Assembly (NCBI RefSeq): GCF_048268085.1
Contig: NZ_JBLWWF010000001.1
Span: 248,001 to 312,000, forward strand
Reading direction: 5' to 3'
DNA length: 64,000 bases
Source of the DNA: Neptunicella sp048268085
GTDB lineage: Bacteria > Pseudomonadota > Gammaproteobacteria > Enterobacterales > Alteromonadaceae
The translations under genes were made by a program, and so were the position numbers. Below are positions 26,433 through 33,155 of this stretch, one piece after another; the stretch's first letter is position 1, and each line of letters opens with the position of its first letter. The notes beneath the pieces are model-generated. The model did not search any database, was not told the origin of the DNA, and saw only the letters and a program-made list of their open reading frames with translations.

Positions 26433-27193
26433 TGGTAAAACGTTTTTCACGTTACATATGCAGCACGTTAATTTTGCTATGCAGTTATTCGGTCTTGGCT
26501 GAACAAGCGGTATCTCCTTTACAAGCATCAGATGTTAAACAGCTCATTGTAGCAGTATCGGATGATTGGGATGCCACTACAGCGCAGCTCTATACATTTG
26601 AAAAGCATGATGGACATTGGCAACAAACTGATTTGCAGTCAGAAGTTAACTTGGGCAGAACCGGTTTAGCGTGGGGAAAAGGGCTGCACCCGCAACAAAC
26701 CGGCGTCACTAAACAGGAAGGTGATGGTAAAGCACCCGCGGGGATTTTTGATTTAGGTATCGCTTTTGGTTATCTCAAGTCAGTTAATACGGCAATGCCT
26801 TACCAGCAAATGCAAGCGAGTAACTATTGCATGGATGTGAATGGATCCCCCTTATATAACCAAATAGTCGATCAAAAAGTGGTTGGTGTAGAGGCGACCG
26901 AAGGGTCCTCTGAAGCCATGCGACTGGATATTCATCATAATCAGAACATGTACAAAAAAGGCTTGGTGGTAAAACATAATCCGGCCAATATTTCTGGTGC
27001 AGGTAGTTGTATTTTTATGCATTTATGGAAAGGTCAGGGCAAACCGACGGCGGGTTGTACTTCCATGCCCGAAACGGTTATGGACAGATTATTAGCCTGG
27101 CTAGATAAATCACAACACCCACTTTATGTCGCTTTACCCAAATCCGAATACGCTGCGAAGCAGCAAGCATGGTCATTACCGGCTATTCAGTAA
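26432..27193 (+). CDS. Secreted L,D-transpeptidase family protein (YkuD domain)
   Basis: This 253-residue exported protein has a signal peptide ending near SVLAE. The YkuD catalytic region is clear: GDGKAPAGIFDLG (about residue 105), a central histidine-containing SCIFMHLWKGQGKPT and the catalytic cysteine in AGCTSMP. It belongs to the L,D-transpeptidase family that forms or cuts bonds at the diaminopimelate L-centre of peptidoglycan. Proteins of this subtype are often annotated as L,D-transpeptidases or L,D-carboxypeptidase-like. GGAG sits seven bases before ATG 26432, which overlaps the stop of the epimerase gene by one base; ATG 26426 is only one base from it. A hairpin follows at 27197. 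It could trim or release murein peptides for the operon. Confidence 0.9.
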   Translation: MVKRFSRYICSTLILLCSYSVLAEQAVSPLQASDVKQLIVAVSDDWDATTAQLYTFEKHDGHWQQTDLQSEVNLGRTGLAWGKGLHPQQTGVTKQEGDGKAPAGIFDLGIAFGYLKSVNTAMPYQQMQASNYCMDVNGSPLYNQIVDQKVVGVEATEGSSEAMRLDIHHNQNMYKKGLVVKHNPANISGAGSCIFMHLWKGQGKPTAGCTSMPETVMDRLLAWLDKSQHPLYVALPKSEYAAKQQAWSLPAIQ

Positions 27194-27196
27194 ATG

Positions 27197-27233
27197 CGTT
27201 ACCGCGCCATGTGCGGTAACGATTCTACTTTTT
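27197..27233 (+). terminator. Probable terminator after the murein-peptide operon
   Basis: A 9-bp stem CGTTACCGC/GCGGTAACG with loop GCCATGT is followed by ATTCTACTTTTT. It starts four bases after the L,D-transpeptidase stop codon. Confidence 0.65.
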
Positions 27234-27282
27234 CGATTGTTATTAGATAAATAAAGTTATATAAAATTCAATTTGTTTGTTA

Positions 27283-27301
27283 AAATAAGAATAAGTTATT
27301 C
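27283..27301. promoter_or_regulatory. Palindrome GAATAAGTTATTC: candidate MurR operator of the MurNAc operon
   Basis: AAATAAGAAT (27283-27292) runs into a perfect 13-base palindrome GAATAAGTTATTC (27289-27301), 46 bases before the symporter ATG. The same AAATAAGAAT occurs in complement at 33067-33076 before the D-lactate dehydrogenase gene, and GTTATTC recurs at 33117. Assignment to the nearby RpiR/MurR regulator is inferred. Confidence 0.5.
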
Positions 27302-27346
27302 GTTGTTACGCGAATTTTCCGGGTAACCGACATTTGAGGAGTATCC

Positions 27347-28936
27347 ATGGGTGCACAATATAGCGGGCTGGATTGGGCTGTATTTGCCGGTTATGGCTTA
27401 ATCATTGCGTTTAGTGGCTGGTTGTTTAACCGCCAGAAGTCGGCCAATAGTGCAGACTATTTTCTTGGTGGTAATCAAATGCCCACCTGGATTGTGGCGA
27501 TTTCAGTGTTAGCGACTTCACAATCTGCAGCAACCTTTATTGGTGGACCTGATCAAGGTTATCAGGGCGATTTGTCTTATTTAGCAACGAATATCGGTGC
27601 TTTTATTGCTGCCATGTGTGTGGCGATATTTTTAATTCCCAAGTTTTATCAATATAAAGTCTATACCGTTTACGAATTACTGGAAAAGCGTATTGGCCCG
27701 AAGGCTAAACGACAAGCAGGACTGATGTATCTGTTTGGTCGAGTATTTGCCAGTGGCGCCCGTTTATATATGGCGGCGATCGCGGTATCGATGATTCTAT
27801 TTGGCGATATTCATGCTTCAAGTGTTATTAGTTCTGCGATTATTTTAACCGTGGTAGGCTTGTTATATACCGTATTTGGCGGTATTCGTACGGTGATTTA
27901 CAGTGATGTTATTCAATGTGCAATCTACGTAAGTGCCGCCATTTTTGTGATTTATTTTTTGTATATAGCGATTCCGGCAGACTTTTCTCAAATTGTAAGT
28001 GCATTACAACATCCTGCTCCCGGGGCGCCCTCTAAACTGGCCCTATTCAAATTTGATTGGGATTTTAGCTCGGCGGGTGTGTTTAATATGGCGTCGGTAT
28101 TAACCGGTTTTGTGCTGCTAAACATTGCTGCTTTTGGTTTGGATCAGGATATGACCCAGCGCATATTGACCTGTAAAAGCGCCAAGGAAGGCAGTAAAGC
28201 CATGTTATTTTCGGTCGCGTTAGTGATCCCCGTAATGTTCCTGTTTATTGTCATTGGTTTATTACTGTTTATTTTTTATCAGCGTCCCGACTTGATGATG
28301 GGTAGTGATTTGGCGGTTAATCAGGAATTTGACGGTGAAAAAATTACTATCTTTATGTACTACGTGTTACATGAAATTCCGTCCGGTGTTCGCGGGCTGG
28401 TCACCATCGGAATCATCGCAGCTGCGCTATCAACTTTAAATTCCGGTTTAAATTCGATGTCATCGGTCTTGATTCAGGATATCTATCAGCCATTAATGTT
28501 GCGTCGCAATAAGAAATTAGATGACCGTCACTATGTAAAAGCGGGACAAGTCGGTATGGCAGTGGTTTCAGCGGCCTTGTGTTCTATGGCCATTTTGTGT
28601 TTTTACTGGCAGCAATATACCGAAATGCCATTATTAAAGTTTGCGTTAAGCGTAATGGTTTTTTCTTATAGTGGTTTGTTAGGGGTGTATTTCACCGCGT
28701 TGTTTAGTAAACGAGGCAGTGAGCGTTCGGTCTTAGCTGCGCTGATTGTTGGCTTTTTGATTACATTGGCCTTCCAACCTTACGTGATGGATTTGTTGTT
28801 GCCCACTGAACTGCAATTTAATCTGGGTTTCACTTGGCAGTTATGCATTGGTACGTTGATTTCATTTATTGTTTGTATGCTGGGCAATAATAAAGAAGAA
28901 AGCATGCGTAATTGTTTTGCACACGGAGCGAAATAA
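27347..28936 (+). CDS. Sodium/solute symporter (SSS family), candidate amino-sugar importer
   Basis: This 529-residue inner-membrane protein has about 13-14 hydrophobic segments and the SSS-family signature (FLGGNQMPTWIVAISVLATSQSAATFIGGPDQGY near residues 40-75, then VYTVYELLEKRIG and YTVFGGIRTVIYSDVIQ). It is the first gene of an operon with a sugar kinase, MurQ and a secreted muramidase. A role in importing MurNAc, anhydro-MurNAc or GlcNAc coupled to sodium is therefore likely, taking the place of the PTS permease MurP of E. coli and Bacillus. Importing the free sugar fits with the cytoplasmic kinase encoded four bases downstream. GAGGAG precedes ATG 27347. The exact sugar is inferred from context only. 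Confidence 0.93.
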   Translation: MGAQYSGLDWAVFAGYGLIIAFSGWLFNRQKSANSADYFLGGNQMPTWIVAISVLATSQSAATFIGGPDQGYQGDLSYLATNIGAFIAAMCVAIFLIPKFYQYKVYTVYELLEKRIGPKAKRQAGLMYLFGRVFASGARLYMAAIAVSMILFGDIHASSVISSAIILTVVGLLYTVFGGIRTVIYSDVIQCAIYVSAAIFVIYFLYIAIPADFSQIVSALQHPAPGAPSKLALFKFDWDFSSAGVFNMASVLTGFVLLNIAAFGLDQDMTQRILTCKSAKEGSKAMLFSVALVIPVMFLFIVIGLLLFIFYQRPDLMMGSDLAVNQEFDGEKITIFMYYVLHEIPSGVRGLVTIGIIAAALSTLNSGLNSMSSVLIQDIYQPLMLRRNKKLDDRHYVKAGQVGMAVVSAALCSMAILCFYWQQYTEMPLLKFALSVMVFSYSGLLGVYFTALFSKRGSERSVLAALIVGFLITLAFQPYVMDLLLPTELQFNLGFTWQLCIGTLISFIVCMLGNNKEESMRNCFAHGAK

Positions 28937-28940
28937 ATTT

Positions 28941-29849
28941 ATGCCATATCATCCCAATTTTATATTAGGTATTGATGGCGGCGGTAGTAAGACTATTGGT
29001 CGCCTAGTTGATATCAATACTCGGCAGCAATGGCAAGTTAAAGTGGGTGGCGCTTCATTAACCAATGATTTTGATAATGCCTGGCGGACTATTCAGCAAC
29101 TTATTCTGCAGTTGTTCAACCAAAGTGGGGCATCCGCGCAACAGGTTGTCGCCGTTATCGGCGTGGCGGGTGCGGGAAGCTCAGCACGGGCCGCTAAACT
29201 GCGCGAACATCTGGCCTTGCCTTTTGCTGAATTAGTGATTTGCAATGATGCCCGTACGTCGTTATTTGGTGCCAACTTGGGCGAGCCGGTAGCAGTGGTT
29301 GCATTAGGAACGGGGTCAGTTGGCGCTCGATTAGATCTAAATGGCCAAACGGCTTTCTTTGGTGGTTGGGGGTTTAATGCCGGTGATGAAGGTGGTGGCG
29401 CTAAGCTGGGGTTGCATGCAGTTCAAGCCATGTTGGCTGAATTTGATCAAGCAGGCCAGTTACACAGTGCCCTGGCCAATATCATAGCTGACCAGATTGG
29501 TCGTGAGCGTAATGCAATATTAACCTGGTTATCCGCTTCCGGTCCTGCCGATTTTGCCCGCTTTTCACAATATGTATTTGAATTGGCGTCCAGTTGCCCT
29601 GTCGCCAGAAAAATAATTGATATTCATTGTCAGCACGTCGAGCAATTAATTACCGATACCCGTGCTGATACAAATTTACCACTTGTTATGTTGGGCGGTT
29701 TAGCCGAACCCACTCAACCTTATCTTTCCTCTCATATCCAGCATCTTCTGATAGAAGCTAAAGGAACAGCGTTAGACGGTGGATGCCTTATGGCACAGCG
29801 TATCATCGAACAACGCATTAATCTTGGAGTAACCCATAATGCCAGTTGA
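28941..29849 (+). CDS. murK: BadF/BadG-type N-acetylmuramic acid / N-acetylglucosamine kinase (MurK-like)
   Basis: This 302-residue ASKHA-fold kinase has the N-terminal phosphate loop LGIDGGGSKTIGRLVD, VIGVAGAGSS, the CNDARTSLFGA segment with the catalytic aspartate, ALGTGSVG and WGFNAGDEGGGAKLG. It belongs to the BadF/BadG family that includes GlcNAc kinases and the clostridial MurK. Its gene overlaps murQ by 11 bases and follows the symporter, so phosphorylation of imported MurNAc at C6 is the best prediction; GlcNAc may also be used. E. coli instead imports via a PTS or uses AnmK. The frame is open upstream into the symporter gene, but ATG 28941 after GGAGCGAAATAAATTT is the sensible start. 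Confidence 0.88.
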   Translation: MPYHPNFILGIDGGGSKTIGRLVDINTRQQWQVKVGGASLTNDFDNAWRTIQQLILQLFNQSGASAQQVVAVIGVAGAGSSARAAKLREHLALPFAELVICNDARTSLFGANLGEPVAVVALGTGSVGARLDLNGQTAFFGGWGFNAGDEGGGAKLGLHAVQAMLAEFDQAGQLHSALANIIADQIGRERNAILTWLSASGPADFARFSQYVFELASSCPVARKIIDIHCQHVEQLITDTRADTNLPLVMLGGLAEPTQPYLSSHIQHLLIEAKGTALDGGCLMAQRIIEQRINLGVTHNAS

Positions 29850-30783
29850 GCAAATTAATAAGCAGTCTGTATTGCTTGAAGAATTAAATTATATCGTATC
29901 GGAAGGGCAAAACCCGGATACCTTGGATATTGACCTGCTCGACAGCATGGAAATATTAAAGAAGCTGAATGATGAAGATCATAAAGTGCCAGATGCGGTA
30001 CGGCAAATATTGCCGGAAGTAGCCAATGCCGTCGATCTGATTGTCAAAGCATTCGCCAAAGGCGGGCGACTCATCTACATTGGTGCCGGAACTAGTGGAC
30101 GACTTGGTGTATTGGATGCGGTTGAATGTCCCCCCACATTTAGTGTTACCGACCAACAGGTAGTGGGTATTCTGGCGGGTGGTCAAAGTGCCATGTTTAA
30201 AGCCGTGGAAGGCGCAGAAGATGATCCTGAATTAGCCATACGCGATTTGCAGCAGGTTAATCTTTCAGCTGATGATGTATTAGTGGGGATTGCTGCCAGT
30301 GGCCGAACTCCTTATGTTATCTCGGCACTGCTATATGCACGTCAAATTGGGACTAAATCGGTTGGTGTTACCTGTAATCCTGACTCCGCTGTGGTGAATG
30401 AAGCCGATATTGGTTTATGTGCGGTGGTTGGCCCAGAAGCGTTAACTGGCTCAACTCGTCTGAAATCCGGAACTGCGCAAAAGTTAATTCTGAATATGCT
30501 AACCACAGCCAGCATGATCCGTTCAGGTAAAAGCTATAGAAACCTGATGGTCGATGTAAATGCCAGCAATGAAAAACTACAGGCCAGAGCGGTGCGTATT
30601 GTAATGCAGGCGACCGAATGCGATTACCAAACCGCCAAAGATGCCCTAGAACGTTCTGGTGAGCGCGCTAAATTAGCTATTTTAATGGTGCTAACCGGTT
30701 TACCTGCTGAGCAAGGTGAAAGCCTGCTAACGGATTGTGGTGGCTTTTTACGTAAAGCCGTGCAGCAAGTGGTATCAGTATGA
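29839..30783 (+). CDS. murQ: N-acetylmuramic acid 6-phosphate etherase
   Basis: This 314-residue SIS-domain enzyme cleaves the lactyl ether of MurNAc-6-phosphate to GlcNAc-6-phosphate and D-lactate. Diagnostic blocks are GRLIYIGAGTSGRLGVLDA, VECPPTFSV, GIAASGRTPYV, VGPEALTGSTRLKSGTAQK and the C-terminal helix with ERSGERAKLAIL. The length matches E. coli MurQ closely (298). GGAG nine bases before ATG 29839 supports the start, and the gene overlaps both the kinase and, by ATGA, the NamZ-like gene, which suggests translational coupling. Its D-lactate product could be used by the D-lactate dehydrogenase encoded at 33156. Confidence 0.97.
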   Translation: MPVEQINKQSVLLEELNYIVSEGQNPDTLDIDLLDSMEILKKLNDEDHKVPDAVRQILPEVANAVDLIVKAFAKGGRLIYIGAGTSGRLGVLDAVECPPTFSVTDQQVVGILAGGQSAMFKAVEGAEDDPELAIRDLQQVNLSADDVLVGIAASGRTPYVISALLYARQIGTKSVGVTCNPDSAVVNEADIGLCAVVGPEALTGSTRLKSGTAQKLILNMLTTASMIRSGKSYRNLMVDVNASNEKLQARAVRIVMQATECDYQTAKDALERSGERAKLAILMVLTGLPAEQGESLLTDCGGFLRKAVQQVVSV

Positions 30784-31985
30784 TAGCCCGTATTCCAATG
30801 CTAAAGCTTTGGCTGCTAAGTTGTGTGACGTTGTTGCAAAGCATCACCTGTGTGGCGGCTAATACAGGTACCTCTGACACCGTCATAGTGGGGGCCAGCC
30901 AATCTCAGCGTTATTTATCGTTACTTAAAGATAAGCGTGTCGGTCTAGTGGTTAATCAGACCTCACGAGTGGGAAATCAGCATTTGGTGGACTTTCTGCT
31001 TAGTCAGAAGGTGGATGTAAAATTCGTTTTTGCTCCGGAACACGGCTTTCGTGGCGATCATGATGCAGGGGCGAAAGTGGATAGCTCTGTCGACCCGGCA
31101 ACGGGGATCCCTGTGGTGTCTATTTATGGTAAAAACAAAAAGCCCGCTGATGAGATTATGCAACAACTGGATGTGATTATTTTTGATATTCAGGATGTTG
31201 GCGTGCGCTTTTATACTTACCTTAGCTCCATGCATTATATGATGGAAGCTGCAGCAGACGCGGGTAAAGCCTTTATTGTCTTTGATCGTCCCAATCCTAA
31301 TGGACGGTTTGTGGATGGACCAATACTGGAGCCTGAGTTTCGTTCTTTTGTGGGAATGCATCCTATTCCGGTCTTGCATGGTATGACGTTAGGCGAGTTG
31401 GCCCGGATGATTAAAGGTGAGAAGTGGTTAGATACAACGGCTGAGCTTAATTTAACCGTTATTCCAGTTAAAAATTATCGTCGCGATATGCATTATTCCC
31501 TGCCGGTGAAACCCAGTCCGAATTTATCCAATGATCAGTCTATCCAGCTCTATCCGTCGTTATGCTTTTTTGAAGCGACTCCGGTGAGTATTGGACGGGG
31601 AACTGACTTTCCATTTCAGGTGGTTGGACATGATCAAATTAGTTTAGGTCACTTTAATTTTACGCCACGAGCCATGCCTGGTAGTGCCTCCAATCCTAAA
31701 CTTAAGGATATTCAAGTATCCGGACAGGATTTACGCCACAGCCAGATTGAGGGACTGGATATTCAATTATTACTGGATTGGCATCAGGCCTTTGCTGCCA
31801 AGCAGCGTGAGTTTTTTAGCCGGGCTGGCTTTATGGATAAACTCGCCGGTACCGATAAACTTCGTTTGGCGATTGAAGCGGGTGAAAGCCTGAATGACAT
31901 ACGTCAACACTGGCAAGCGGGACTAACTGACTTCCGCAAGCAAAGAAAACCTTATTTGTTATATCCGGATTATCCCACTGAATAA
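30780..31985 (+). CDS. namZ: Secreted exo-beta-N-acetylmuramidase, DUF1343/NamZ family (GH171)
   Basis: This 401-residue exported protein has a signal peptide of about 27 residues. It belongs to DUF1343, the family of Bacillus NamZ (YbbC), which removes terminal MurNAc from peptide-free peptidoglycan chains. Hallmark blocks are GLVVNQTSRVG, FAPEHGFRGDHDAGAKV, PVVSIYGKNKKP, DVIIFDIQDVGVRFYTY, VFDRPNPNGR and PSPNLSNDQSIQLYPSLCFFEATPVSIGRGTDFPFQ. It starts within the murQ stop as ATGA. Secretion plus linkage to MurK and MurQ means that MurNAc would be released outside the cytoplasm and then imported by the symporter. A strong terminator follows. Confidence 0.93.
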   Translation: MIARIPMLKLWLLSCVTLLQSITCVAANTGTSDTVIVGASQSQRYLSLLKDKRVGLVVNQTSRVGNQHLVDFLLSQKVDVKFVFAPEHGFRGDHDAGAKVDSSVDPATGIPVVSIYGKNKKPADEIMQQLDVIIFDIQDVGVRFYTYLSSMHYMMEAAADAGKAFIVFDRPNPNGRFVDGPILEPEFRSFVGMHPIPVLHGMTLGELARMIKGEKWLDTTAELNLTVIPVKNYRRDMHYSLPVKPSPNLSNDQSIQLYPSLCFFEATPVSIGRGTDFPFQVVGHDQISLGHFNFTPRAMPGSASNPKLKDIQVSGQDLRHSQIEGLDIQLLLDWHQAFAAKQREFFSRAGFMDKLAGTDKLRLAIEAGESLNDIRQHWQAGLTDFRKQRKPYLLYPDYPTE

Positions 31986-32033
31986 ATTGTAGATTTCGTT
32001 TTGTTGGTGTCTTTGCAAGGATGCAGATTTATC

Positions 32034-32063
32034 AGGGCTAATACTCGTATTAGCCCTTTTTTT
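32034..32063 (+). terminator. Intrinsic terminator after the namZ gene
   Basis: AGGGCTAATAC/GTATTAGCCCT pairs over 10-11 bases around a very small loop and is followed by seven T. It ends at the stop of the convergent rpiR gene. Confidence 0.92.
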
Positions 32064-32913
32064 ATTCGGTTGAATGGCGGTAATCACTCACCACCGAATT
32101 GGTTTTTTCGAGTAGTTTACGGCCTTGACGAGATGATTGGGTAATGGCGATAAACAATATATCAATGACAAATTCTTGCGCGGTGCGGGCCAGAATAGAA
32201 GATAGCCTGTGAGATTCTTCTTCAGCGATAGAAAATAGCTTCACATCGGCATGCTCCGATACGGGCGTATCACCGTATTTAGTAACGGAAATCACTTTGC
32301 TACCATTTTTCTTGGCTTGTGCAACCACTTCAGCGACTTCGCGAGTCACACCGGATTCACTAATGGCAAAGACCAGATCATCTTTAGAAAAAGTTGCCAC
32401 GTATGCGAGTTGAGCATGCCCGTCCGGTTCAGCAATCGCCGACATACCAAGTTTTTGCAGTTTATAAGAAAAATCTTTACCTACTAAAGCAGAGCCACCC
32501 AAGCCACAAATTAAGATACGCTTGGCATTTTTTAATAATTCCACTGCTTGCTCAAAGGGTTGAGCCTCATTCAGATTTTTGGTTTCGGTGAGTACCGACA
32601 TCTTGCTGGCCAGCAGTTTTTCGGCTATCTGAGACAAACTGTCATTTAAGGTAATTTTGCCATGCAAACGTGGCTCGGCGGTTTCTTTATTTAATGCATC
32701 GATAACCGCTAATTTAAAGGTTGGATAGCCTTTATAACCGAGTTTTTGAGCAAACTTAACCACACTGGATTGACTGACATTAACCACTTTCGCCAGTTCT
32801 ATCGAGGATAAATCACGAATAACATTAGGTGAATTAAGGGTAAAATTAGCCAATTTGGCTTCGCTACGTGACAGGGATTTACGAATCGCTTTGATTTTTA
32901 CAAAAGTTGTCAT
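32062..32913 (-). CDS. murR: RpiR/MurR family transcriptional regulator with SIS domain
   Basis: This 283-residue regulator has an N-terminal RpiR helix-turn-helix domain (SRSEAKLANFTLNSPNVIRDLSSIELAKVVNVSQSSVVKFAQKLGYKGYPTFK, roughly residues 12-65) and a C-terminal SIS sugar-phosphate-binding domain (about 110-260, with ILICGLGGSALVGKDFSYKL and VFAISESGVTREVAEVV). MurR of E. coli and Bacillus is an RpiR protein that senses MurNAc-6-phosphate and represses the mur operon. This gene is convergent with the MurK-MurQ-NamZ operon and divergent from the D-lactate dehydrogenase gene. Control of these genes by MurNAc-6-P is therefore likely. ATG 32913 is used; the longer TTG start at 32928 has no better ribosome site. 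Confidence 0.93.
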   Translation of the reverse strand: MTTFVKIKAIRKSLSRSEAKLANFTLNSPNVIRDLSSIELAKVVNVSQSSVVKFAQKLGYKGYPTFKLAVIDALNKETAEPRLHGKITLNDSLSQIAEKLLASKMSVLTETKNLNEAQPFEQAVELLKNAKRILICGLGGSALVGKDFSYKLQKLGMSAIAEPDGHAQLAYVATFSKDDLVFAISESGVTREVAEVVAQAKKNGSKVISVTKYGDTPVSEHADVKLFSIAEEESHRLSSILARTAQEFVIDILFIAITQSSRQGRKLLEKTNSVVSDYRHSTE

Positions 32914-33155
32914 ATTGTATTCAGGCAATAATAATTTATTCTTTGAACTTTATAACATTAAATAAATGCAGTTTGCCAGTCTGTGTTTATTTATTTGCTG
33001 CTTTTATTCAGATTTACTCGAAAATTAGCGTTAACTGTTATCAATAGTGTCATTTTAAAATATTGTATTCTTATTTTTCTTTTATATAAAAATAAAATAA
33101 TTAGTGACGAATTTTTGTTATTCTTAACCTCGCCTTAATAATCTAGAGTTGCTGT
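32914..33155. promoter_or_regulatory. Divergent rpiR / D-lactate dehydrogenase promoter region with repeated motifs
   Basis: This AT-rich region carries AAATAAGAAT in complement (33067-33076), the inverted pair GAAT-N7-ATTC in GAATTTTTGTTATTC (33109-33123), and TTATTCT (32936-32942). The 10-mer TATTGTATTC occurs twice, at 32913-32922 and 33061-33070, one copy beside each gene. These are candidate sites for the RpiR protein on its own and the dehydrogenase promoters. Confidence 0.45.
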